From Anaerolineales bacterium (GTDB lineage: Bacteria > Chloroflexota > Anaerolineae > Anaerolineales > Villigracilaceae): a DNA stretch of 35,814 bases. Both the position numbers and the translations under genes were made by a program. Positions within the stretch are counted from its first letter, which is position 1, and each line of letters starts with the position of its first letter. The DNA lies in assembly GCA_020847355.1 (NCBI GenBank), contig JADLCG010000149.1, positions 1-35,814 of the forward strand, read 5' to 3'. The notes beneath the pieces are model-generated. The model had not been told where the DNA came from. It saw only the letters and a list, made by a program, of their open reading frames with translations, and did not search any database. Positions 25,917-33,931 of this stretch are shown here, piece by piece.

Positions 25917-26513
25917 TTACTTTTGCAGGGGCCCGATCCAGGTTTCGGCAAAGGCGAGGAATGCCGAGCTTGAGAAGATGCCGTTTTCATCTTGCGCCAC
26001 TTTGATTTCGCCGAGCAGGTTTTGATTATTGAGTTTGATCGTTCCGTTTTGGCATGGGCAAATGGTGGTAGTTAGATCGTAGTGCGCTTCTCCGGCTGGG
26101 AAACCAGTCCAGATAATTTGTTTGCGATCTAACGGGTTTTTCCATTCCACCTCGATTTTTAGGTTTGGCGTTTGACAGAGGATTTGATATTCGTTTCCAT
26201 TGTAGGTATGGGTGATTTGCGCTTTGCTCAATGGCAAATTATGGACCGGAATTTCTTGAAATTCTGGAAAGTGCCGAGTTAGGTTTTCGATTAAGGTGCG
26301 CGCTAGCTGAGGGTTATCGGTGAAAACCGCTCCGAGATTGATTTCTGGCGCGGTTTCTGCCAGCCAGAGAATCAGGACGCGCCCAACTCCGGACGGACTA
26401 TCCGTGCAATGCCAATAGCTGGCGACGGCGATCCGTTCTTGGGTTTGGGGGTTGAATAAGGCGATGTTTGGGTTTTCGCCGCTGAAGAAAACGGGGCGTT
26501 TGGCTTCGATCAT
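25917..26513 (-). CDS. Hypothetical protein
   Basis: 198 aa intact ORF MIEAKRPVFFSGENPNIALFNPQTQERIAVASYWHCTDSPSG..., coding-like composition in a minus-strand gene run; no recognised family. Confidence 0.7.
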   Translation of the reverse strand: MIEAKRPVFFSGENPNIALFNPQTQERIAVASYWHCTDSPSGVGRVLILWLAETAPEINLGAVFTDNPQLARTLIENLTRHFPEFQEIPVHNLPLSKAQITHTYNGNEYQILCQTPNLKIEVEWKNPLDRKQIIWTGFPAGEAHYDLTTTICPCQNGTIKLNNQNLLGEIKVAQDENGIFSSSAFLAFAETWIGPLQK

Positions 26514-26573
26514 TTTTACCTGCCTGTGGGGGAATAGAATTTTTCAGAGTGGGGAATTTTAGAGAAGGCTGAA

Positions 26574-27815
26574 TCAGCCGTCGGTTAAGAGCGGGGCGAT
26601 TTTGATTTTGGAGAAGTTGTACAAGGCGAAGAGTCCGGTTGAACTGATCAGCCCGATCAATAAGCCGCCGATCCAGATGGCTTGTGGGAAGAAAGCGTCG
26701 TTGAGATAGCCGCCGAGGAGCGGCGCAAAGGTGCGCGCTAAGCCCCAGCCAAACCAATAGACGCTCATGTATCTGCCGCGTAAATGGGCGGGAGAAATAT
26801 CCGCCACGTATTTGCTGGCGGTTGGCACGATGGTGAGTTCGCCGAAAGTGAGGATGATCATGCTTAATAGAAAGCCCCAAAAATCGGTCATTAGCGCCAC
26901 ACTGCCTACGCCGATTGCGTAAAGCAACATGCCGACGGCGACGACGGGCAAGGTGTTGTATTTGCGCGTGATGCGCGTGACGGAGAATTGAACGAAGACG
27001 CACATGAGCGCGTTGGCGGTGGGTATCCAGCCGTAGAGCGCTTCGGTGACGTTATAGTTGGTCTTGGCGTACACGGGCATGAGGACCCAGATGAGAGTTG
27101 GGGCGGTGAGTCCTAAGCCGGTGAGGAGGACGAATGCCATGTAGCTTTGATCTTTGAGGATGTGGAGGTAACTGTTTTGATTGGCGTGAGTTTCTGCGTG
27201 AGGGCGCTCTTCGGCGGCGACTTGATGCGCGTGATGCAAAGTCTCTTTGGCTAAAATAAAAAGTAGCAAGCTGTAAATGAGAAAACCGCTGGTTGCCGCA
27301 TAAAAAGCGAGATTATATGAAACGGCGGCGAGAAAGCCGCCCAGCGCCGGACCAAGGGCGAACGCGGCATTGTGCGCGATGCGATTGATGGCATAACCGT
27401 CGGTGCGTTGTTCGCTGGGGAGCATATCTGCGAGCATGGCGTCCGCGCCGACTTGGTAAAGCGGGTTGGAAAGCCCAATCAGAATCATCAGCGTCATGAA
27501 TTCGGCGTAGGTGTTCGCTTTCATCAGGAAGAAATAAGCGGCGCCGGTCATGGCGAGGCTGAGAACCATTACCACTTTGCGCCCAATTTTATCGGCGAGC
27601 GTGCCGGCGAGGAGCGAAGAAAATAAACCGGTGGCGGCATTTGCAGAAATCAAAGCCGCCACGGCGCTGAGCGGCAGGCTTAACTTTTCGCTGACGTAGA
27701 TCAGGATGAAGGGCCAGACCATGCTTCCGCCAGCGGTGCTGATGACGATGCCCATAATCATCAGCCAATATTGGCGCGGATATTGATTGTAGAATAATTT
27801 TATTTTTGAGAACAT
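26574..27815 (-). CDS. Major facilitator superfamily transporter
   Basis: 12-TM pattern; SSLLAGTLADKIGRKVVMVLSLAMTGAAY; ALGPALGGFLAA. Confidence 0.9.
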   Translation of the reverse strand: MFSKIKLFYNQYPRQYWLMIMGIVISTAGGSMVWPFILIYVSEKLSLPLSAVAALISANAATGLFSSLLAGTLADKIGRKVVMVLSLAMTGAAYFFLMKANTYAEFMTLMILIGLSNPLYQVGADAMLADMLPSEQRTDGYAINRIAHNAAFALGPALGGFLAAVSYNLAFYAATSGFLIYSLLLFILAKETLHHAHQVAAEERPHAETHANQNSYLHILKDQSYMAFVLLTGLGLTAPTLIWVLMPVYAKTNYNVTEALYGWIPTANALMCVFVQFSVTRITRKYNTLPVVAVGMLLYAIGVGSVALMTDFWGFLLSMIILTFGELTIVPTASKYVADISPAHLRGRYMSVYWFGWGLARTFAPLLGGYLNDAFFPQAIWIGGLLIGLISSTGLFALYNFSKIKIAPLLTDG

Positions 27816-27827
27816 GTTTGCAAAAAA

Positions 27828-28760
27828 TTAGGCTCTGGCTGTGAGGTGGATGCCGGCGAGCATACAGCGAACCGATCCGCCCGCCAACTCGATGGTGGGG
27901 ATGCTGACCGGCAGGATTTGCGCGCTACTTTCAATGACTTTGATTTGTTCCGCTTCCAAGGCGTTGAGTCCCCGCTGAGAGATGATCAGGAGGCGGTCTT
28001 TCGCGCCGGTGAGTTCGAGGGCGTTGCCGGAAAATTCTAGGATTTGGCTACGGCTGAGGTTGATGACTTGACGTCCGCTGTGCGTGAGGCGGGCTTGAAT
28101 TTCGTTTCTGCGCGCCGTGTTGGCGATTAAGTCCAAGCAAATCAGCGCGTATTCGGCGGCGACGCTCATCATTACATTGGTGTGATAGATGGCTTTGCCG
28201 CATTCGTCCATTGCGTCGAAAGCCATTGGTTCATAACCAAACGTGGTGCAGAATCTTTCCAGAATGATTGGGTCGGCGCGATTGGAGCGGCTGACGTATG
28301 CCAGGCGCTCAACATGATCAAAAACCATTGCGCCGGTGCCTTCCAGAAAGAGATCGTCATATTCCAGCCCGGAATAATCAATGACTTCTTGCACGCGGTA
28401 TTCTTTTTTTAGCATTTCAATAATGTCGGCGCGGCGTTCGTTGCGGCGATTGGGCGAATACATTGGGTAGAGCGCCACGCGTCCGCCGTGATGTGTCGAG
28501 AACCAATTATTTGGGAAAACCGAATCCGGCGTGTTCTTTTCGCCGAAATCGTCAAAGACGTGAACTTTGACGCCGTGCGCGGTTAGCTCTTCGACTACTC
28601 GATCAAATTCGTCTCGCGCTTGCTGGGCAATCGTTTCGGGAGGAAGTTCGGTTTTTGCAAGTTGAAAAGCGTTGTCCGCCGCTGTTTGCGGGTTGGATCG
28701 GAATTGATGCGGGCGAATCATCACGACTGAAGCCGGGGATTGCACGTGCTGATAATTCAT
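27828..28760 (-). CDS. ctlX: Amidinotransferase-fold hydrolase, CtlX-like (guanidino-group modifying superfamily)
   Basis: VVMIRPHQFRSNPQTAADNAFQ, VFPNNWFSTHHGGRVALYPMYSPNRRNERR, LFLEGTGAMVFDH, YHTNVMMSV, C-terminal catalytic-type Cys GGSVRCMLAGIHL. Confidence 0.85.
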   Translation of the reverse strand: MNYQHVQSPASVVMIRPHQFRSNPQTAADNAFQLAKTELPPETIAQQARDEFDRVVEELTAHGVKVHVFDDFGEKNTPDSVFPNNWFSTHHGGRVALYPMYSPNRRNERRADIIEMLKKEYRVQEVIDYSGLEYDDLFLEGTGAMVFDHVERLAYVSRSNRADPIILERFCTTFGYEPMAFDAMDECGKAIYHTNVMMSVAAEYALICLDLIANTARRNEIQARLTHSGRQVINLSRSQILEFSGNALELTGAKDRLLIISQRGLNALEAEQIKVIESSAQILPVSIPTIELAGGSVRCMLAGIHLTARA

Positions 28761-28789
28761 GGAATCTCCAAAGATATAACTCTATGGGG

Positions 28790-28817
28790 ATTGTAACAGG
28801 GGAGCGTTAAAAGTCAA
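28790..28817 (-). promoter_or_regulatory. Sigma-A type promoter for the ctlX-MFS pair
   Basis: -35 TTGACT (28817-28812), 16-bp spacer, extended -10 TGTTACAAT (-10 at 28795-28790). Confidence 0.65.
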
Positions 28818-28956
28818 AACCTCTTTATGCGAGCGTTTGAGCTTCTTGAAGTTTAATCTGAGGATAAATAAAGCTTTCGAGAAACCAGCCGGAGCGGTGG
28901 AAAAAAATAATGAAGTTGTTTTTGGTCAAGCCGCCCTGAGAAAACTATGCAAGCGT

Positions 28957-30138
28957 TTAATATTTCCCGATTTCTTCCGCTAAAGGCGTAAGCAGTTCCA
29001 ATTTCCAGGGTTCGACGTGCGGCGCAATTGAACAGGCGGAACTGAGGATGTATCCGCCGCCCGGTTTGCCGATTTCGATTCGTTCGCTGGCTTCGGCGAT
29101 GACCTGCTCTTTTTCAGCGTATTCCAAGATCGAGACGGAGTTCATATTTCCCTTAAGAAAGAGCCGCTGACCGACTCCGTTTTTTGCATCCGCTAAATCC
29201 ACGTTGCCGAGCGGGTGCGGGTCAAGCGTGTCAATTCCTTGTGTGCCGGTCTGCTCCAGCAATTCAAGGCGGTCGCCGATCTTCCCGCAAGTGTGCGTGT
29301 AAACTGGCACGCCGCACGCTTTGACCGCTTCGGTGACGCGGCGCTCATAAGGCAAAACATATTCTGCATACATTTTAGGGGAAATGAATCCGCCGCCGGC
29401 AAATGCGGAGGAGATTAATACCGCGTCTACCCCGTGCCGAGCCTGTGCCTGCGCCCAAACAATTACCGCATCTGTGAGCCGCTCTAAAAGCGCTTTGACC
29501 TTTTCTTTTTCTTTTACCAGTCCGATGATTGCGTTTTGATAGCCAATTAATTCAAGGTAATGCGTGAAGGGCGAAAAAACTTCCCCGTGAATAGAAATTT
29601 CGCCGTTGGTTTTAGCGCGGACAAAATCAATGGTATCGAAGAAATAATCTGGCGGTTCGCTTAATAAACCATCGTCTGGTTTGCCTTCCAACCAAGGGAT
29701 GTGATACGTGTTCCACAGATAGCCGACAAATTGATCCACTGAGCCAATTCGTTCGGGGTCGAGCGTTTTCAAATCGGCGCGCGGCGTTAATTCCGGACGG
29801 GCAGAGTAAACGTATAAGGCGTTGTCGTCCCAAGGAATTAAGGTCACATGCCCGTTACGCCAAGTGACGACTTCGCCTTTTTTGGTTTCTTCAATTTTTT
29901 GAATTTGATTGAGGAGATCGCGCGGACGACCCGGCAGATTGATTAAAATCCCGTCAAATTGATAACGCTTTTGCATTCGCACCAACGCTTCGGCGAAACC
30001 TTCGCTGGTGAACCAAATTTCGTGCGGCTTTAGCCCGGCATTGAGAAAATAATGTCCTAATGCCAATTGAGACATGACGGGCACGCGGTCTGCCGTTGCG
30101 TGGCGCATGGCAAGCGCCGTCCGTTCGCGCCCGTTCAT
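28957..30138 (-). CDS. Uroporphyrinogen decarboxylase-family protein (MtaA/CmuA-type corrinoid methyltransferase-like)
   Basis: MNGRERTALAMRHATADRVPVMSQLALGHY..., HTCGKIGDRLELLEQTGTQGIDTLDP, LFLKGNMNSV, GGGYILSSACSIAPHV (HxCG plus C-terminal Cys). Confidence 0.86.
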   Translation of the reverse strand: MNGRERTALAMRHATADRVPVMSQLALGHYFLNAGLKPHEIWFTSEGFAEALVRMQKRYQFDGILINLPGRPRDLLNQIQKIEETKKGEVVTWRNGHVTLIPWDDNALYVYSARPELTPRADLKTLDPERIGSVDQFVGYLWNTYHIPWLEGKPDDGLLSEPPDYFFDTIDFVRAKTNGEISIHGEVFSPFTHYLELIGYQNAIIGLVKEKEKVKALLERLTDAVIVWAQAQARHGVDAVLISSAFAGGGFISPKMYAEYVLPYERRVTEAVKACGVPVYTHTCGKIGDRLELLEQTGTQGIDTLDPHPLGNVDLADAKNGVGQRLFLKGNMNSVSILEYAEKEQVIAEASERIEIGKPGGGYILSSACSIAPHVEPWKLELLTPLAEEIGKY

Positions 30139-30143
30139 TGGAT

Positions 30144-30971
30144 TTAGCCTTTGATCGCTCCAGCCGTGAGACCTTTGATGAATTCACGTGCCAGCAGAAT
30201 GTATAAAATTAACAGAGGAATAGCCGCCAACGAAAGGACTGCAAGCGCGCGCGTCCAATCGGTGTGATATTGACCAAATAATAGCGAAACGCCCAGCGCA
30301 ACAGTGCGCGCGCTTTCTTGACGAATGAAAACCAGCGGGAACCAGAAATCGTTCCAGATTTTGATCATGTTGAAGATGGCGACAGTCGCCAGCGCGGGGC
30401 GCATCAGCGGAAGAACAACGCGGCTGTAAACCTGCCATTCGGAGGCGCCGTCCACCTTTGCGGCGTCGAACATTTCATTAGGCAATTCTTTGATGAAAGC
30501 GGTCAATACAAAAGTGGCGATTGGCATACCCATCGCCACGTATACGGGGATGAGACTCCAGATGGTGTTTTGTAAATTCAAGGCGATGATCAAACGCATT
30601 AGGTCAATTGTCCCTAAGCGGATTGGGATCATCAAGCCGGCGATGAAAAAGACATAAAGAAAGTTGGAGACCCGCGATTTCCATTTGGCGAGGGCGTAAG
30701 CCGCCATCGAACCGATGAAGAGAATTAGCGTCAGCGAAAGAATGGTGACGATCAGCGAGTTTGTAAAATATAAGCCAAAGTGACCGGCTTTCCAAACTTC
30801 AATGTAGCCGTCCAATGTAAAGTTTTTAGGCAGTCCGAACGGGTCTGCGAAAATTTCATTTTGCGGTTTGAAGGAATTGACGATGAGCGTCCAGAGCGGA
30901 AAGAGAACAATGATCGTCCAGACGGTTAAGACGATGTAAGTTAACGCGCGGTTGAATTTAGTTCGTAACAT
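30144..30971 (-). CDS. Carbohydrate ABC transporter permease (MalG-type)
   Basis: 6-TM; EAA-type loop ELPNEMFDAAKVDGASEWQVYSRVVLPLMRPALATVAIF. Confidence 0.94.
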   Translation of the reverse strand: MLRTKFNRALTYIVLTVWTIIVLFPLWTLIVNSFKPQNEIFADPFGLPKNFTLDGYIEVWKAGHFGLYFTNSLIVTILSLTLILFIGSMAAYALAKWKSRVSNFLYVFFIAGLMIPIRLGTIDLMRLIIALNLQNTIWSLIPVYVAMGMPIATFVLTAFIKELPNEMFDAAKVDGASEWQVYSRVVLPLMRPALATVAIFNMIKIWNDFWFPLVFIRQESARTVALGVSLLFGQYHTDWTRALAVLSLAAIPLLILYILLAREFIKGLTAGAIKG

Positions 30972-30982
30972 GGCAGGCGCTC

Positions 30983-31948
30983 CTATTTCGTTTCGTCTGC
31001 ATTACGGCGCGAAAGGTAAAGCCAGAGCAATACGCCGGACATTAAGATGATAAAAGTGATGGTGGCAATGGTTGCGCCCATGCCCATATTGGGAATACCG
31101 GTTGGGTGTTCGCCTGCGATGCCCGTGCGGTAGAAGAGCGTGGCGAGCAAGTCGGTTGAATAAGCCGGTTCGCCTTTTGCGCCTGCCATCGCATAGATCA
31201 CGTCGAAGGCGTTGAAGTTATCCACAAAGGTCAGGATGGCGATAATGCCGAGCACCGGTTGAATGAGCGGAAATTTGATCTTCCAGAAAATTTCCCACTC
31301 GGAAGCGCCGTCAATGCTGGCGGCTTCGAGCAATTCTTCGGAAATGCCGGTTAGTCCGGCGAGGAACATAACGGTCGGCATACCGATCCATTGCCAAACT
31401 GAAGTTAAGGCGATGATGGGCAAGGCTAAATTTTCTCGGCCGAGCCAGGGCAAAGCCCACTGCTCCAAACCAATGCCCACTAAAACTTGATTAACCGCGC
31501 CCCAATTGGGGTTGAGGATTAAGGTCCAAAGAAAGCCAACCACCAGCACCGAAAGCGTGGTTGGGGTAAAGATCAGCGTGCGGAAGAAATTTCGGCCCTT
31601 GAAATCTGAAGATAGAAGGTTGGCAAATAATAAGCCCAAACTGTTTTGGACGATCATGTGAATTGCAAAAAAGATGCAGGTGTTCGTAACGGCGTTGAAA
31701 AATTTTTCGCGCCATAGCGGAACGGTGAATAGATCAATATAATTTTGAAAGCCAATGAATTCGGTTGGGTTGTACCCTTTCCCCGTGTAGAGACTGAGAC
31801 GCAATGAGTCAAAGAGGGGACCCGCCATGAAGACGAGGTAAACCAATAGAGCTGGGAGTAGAAATAGGACCCAGGTGAGTGTGCGCTGATTTTCGGTATT
31901 TAACAATCCTGGCTTTTGATTTTTTGAAAGGTTTGCTTGACTCATCAA
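30983..31948 (-). CDS. Carbohydrate ABC transporter permease (MalF-type)
   Basis: 6-TM; EAA-type loop EELLEAASIDGASEWEIFWKIKFPLIQPVLGIIAILTFVDNFNAFDVIY. Confidence 0.94.
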   Translation of the reverse strand: MMSQANLSKNQKPGLLNTENQRTLTWVLFLLPALLVYLVFMAGPLFDSLRLSLYTGKGYNPTEFIGFQNYIDLFTVPLWREKFFNAVTNTCIFFAIHMIVQNSLGLLFANLLSSDFKGRNFFRTLIFTPTTLSVLVVGFLWTLILNPNWGAVNQVLVGIGLEQWALPWLGRENLALPIIALTSVWQWIGMPTVMFLAGLTGISEELLEAASIDGASEWEIFWKIKFPLIQPVLGIIAILTFVDNFNAFDVIYAMAGAKGEPAYSTDLLATLFYRTGIAGEHPTGIPNMGMGATIATITFIILMSGVLLWLYLSRRNADETK

Positions 31949-31964
31949 CTTTCCTCATTCAATA

Positions 31965-32000
31965 AATTGGCAGGGATGGCGTGCGCCATCCCTGCCAATT
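31965..32000 (-). terminator. Intercistronic hairpin between the binding protein and permease genes (attenuator / 3' stabiliser)
   Basis: Perfect 16-bp stem AATTGGCAGGGATGGC (31965-31980) / GTGC / GCCATCCCTGCCAATT (31985-32000); only a weak T-tract on the minus strand. Confidence 0.65.
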
Positions 32001-32012
32001 ATATTCTATAAA

Positions 32013-33296
32013 CTATTTACACTTTGAAGCGGGTCCGTACCAGTCGGCGACGTCTGCGTTGAAGGCGTTCGCGGCTTCTTCAGGAGTTTTCTCGCCCTTT
32101 AACACGGAAATTACATTGTTATTGAGAGAGGTGTAAGCGTTCACTTTGTCGGTGGGCGCATCCATCAATTTTTCCCAAACGAAGCGGATATCCACGCCTT
32201 TGGCTTGCTTATTGAAGTTCATGAAGTCATTGGCGATCGGGTCGGTCAGGCTCGGAATTTCGTTGGTCATCGGGAAGAAGCCGGGGAGGTTGTTACCGAT
32301 GAGCGCGGCGAATTCAGGCGTTTCCAGCCAAGCGAGGAAGGTCTTGGCGGCGTCTAAATTCTTGGAAGCGGCATTCGCGCCAATAGCGGCATCCACGTGG
32401 AAGGAAACGTAGGTGTCTTTGCCTTTGAGGGCTGGGGGATAGAACACGCCCCATTGGAAGGCGGTGGCGTCTTTCTTGATCTGACCGATGCTCCAAGAAC
32501 CGTCGAAGAACATGGCGGCTTTGCCTTGCGCAAAGAGTTGTTCGGCGTCCGCATAGCTGGTGGCTTCAAAGCCGGCGGGGAGGTAGGGTTTCAAATCAGC
32601 CATTTGTTGGAACGCGGCGACGATCTCAGGATCGTTGAAACAGCGGTCGCCGTTTAAGTAAGCCATACGGCCGTCATAACCGCCGACGTCGCTGGGGAGC
32701 AATTGCATCATCACAACTTCGTTGATATCCCAGGCGTCTTTGGTGCCGTTAGCGAAAGGAGTCACGCCGGCGTCTAACAATTTCTGGGAGGCGGCCATCA
32801 AATCTTCCCATGAAGTGGGGACTTCGATGCCGTTCGCGGCGAAGAGGTCTTTGTTGTAGAAAATGCCGTGTGAAACTGCGGCAATCGGAACTGCATAAGG
32901 TTCGCCGGAGTCGGTTGCCCACGGAGCGCGCGCGCCTGCGCTGAAGGTGTCGTTGATGCCGGGGAGGTCCTTCAGCGAAGCGATGTAGCCAGCGTCAAAT
33001 AATTCGCGTCCAACGCCGAAAGAGCGGACGAAGAATAAATCGGGACCAGTGCCAGTTTCCAGTTGGGAGCGGAGCGTGGCGTTGTAGTCTGGGGGGTTGG
33101 TCGGGTCAAATTTAACAGTGATGTTGGGATATTTCGCGTGGAAGGCGGTGGTGATGGCTTCCCAAGCGGCAACATCGTCTGTGCGCCAGGAACCGAGCGT
33201 GAGGGTTACGTCTTTCGGCGCGGGCGTTCCGCAGGCGGTCAAAACGAGGCTTGCCAAGATCAAAATGGAGAGAACAACGAACAATTTTTTTTGCAT
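32013..33296 (-). CDS. Extracellular sugar-binding lipoprotein (family 1 solute-binding protein)
   Basis: Lipobox LVLTACGTPAP; ITTAFHAKYPNITVKFD..., TGTGPDLFFVRS, AVPIAAVSHGIFYNKDLFAANGIEVPTSWEDL, FAQGKAAMFFDGSW. Confidence 0.95.
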   Translation of the reverse strand: MQKKLFVVLSILILASLVLTACGTPAPKDVTLTLGSWRTDDVAAWEAITTAFHAKYPNITVKFDPTNPPDYNATLRSQLETGTGPDLFFVRSFGVGRELFDAGYIASLKDLPGINDTFSAGARAPWATDSGEPYAVPIAAVSHGIFYNKDLFAANGIEVPTSWEDLMAASQKLLDAGVTPFANGTKDAWDINEVVMMQLLPSDVGGYDGRMAYLNGDRCFNDPEIVAAFQQMADLKPYLPAGFEATSYADAEQLFAQGKAAMFFDGSWSIGQIKKDATAFQWGVFYPPALKGKDTYVSFHVDAAIGANAASKNLDAAKTFLAWLETPEFAALIGNNLPGFFPMTNEIPSLTDPIANDFMNFNKQAKGVDIRFVWEKLMDAPTDKVNAYTSLNNNVISVLKGEKTPEEAANAFNADVADWYGPASKCK

Positions 33297-33395
33297 TTTT
33301 CTTTTCCTTTTATGATTTGAAACAATTCAAACAAACCGGCGATTGATGATTTACTTTGATTTCTTTTCTTCTACTCCTTTCTCACTGCTAATTTA

Positions 33396-33424
33396 AGTAT
33401 CAGGATTTTTCTGCGTCCTGTCAA
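33396..33424 (-). promoter_or_regulatory. Sigma-A type promoter for the sugar-importer operon
   Basis: -35 TTGACA (33424-33419, perfect), 17-bp spacer, -10 GATACT (33401-33396); predicted 5' UTR about 90 nt. Confidence 0.65.
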
Positions 33425-33879
33425 CTTACGGTTTTAGAACGAGCGCGCGAAGCTTGTTTGGCGATAACTCATGCTGAACTTTTGTCCGCTATTTGATTTC
33501 TGAGAGTTTGTGGAATTGAAAAGCCGCGCTCGTTTCGAGGCGGTTGTTGACCGAGGCGTTCGCTCTTGAATCGATCGAAGCCTGTTCGGGCGAAGTAGTT
33601 GTGTCTTTTTCCAAAGGGGAAATAGCCGCGCTTGTTTGACGCGCAAAAAGGGCTTGAAGGGCGTAATTACAGTTCTTTCGACCAACTTGCTGATGGGTTG
33701 TTCTTTGCATGAAATCGCTTTCATAAACCTGTGAGTAGGGTAGAACCACTTAGCAACTTTGTAAATTCACTGTACAAACAAAGTCATTGTACAAACTTTC
33801 ATAACAAGAGTCAACCCTTAAATGAGCGAAAAAGCATTTAGGAAAAATTGCACAAGCCGAGCGTAGGCGGTAGCTGAAT

Positions 33880-33912
33880 CAAAAACACGTTATGAAAGAA
33901 TCATAACGTGTT
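33880..33912 (-). terminator. Rho-independent terminator after pnp
   Basis: 12-bp stem AACACGTTATGA (33884-33895) / AAGAA / TCATAACGTGTT (33901-33912); minus strand continues into TTTTT. Confidence 0.82.
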
Positions 33913-33931
33913 GAGGTTGGTGAGCGTTACT

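Noticed and set aside
33434-33749. Two overlapping minus-strand ORFs (33434-33724 and 33489-33749)
   Set aside because: Different frames over the repeat-bearing region, no SD, low-complexity basic or Ser/Thr-rich translations; not convincing as CDS.
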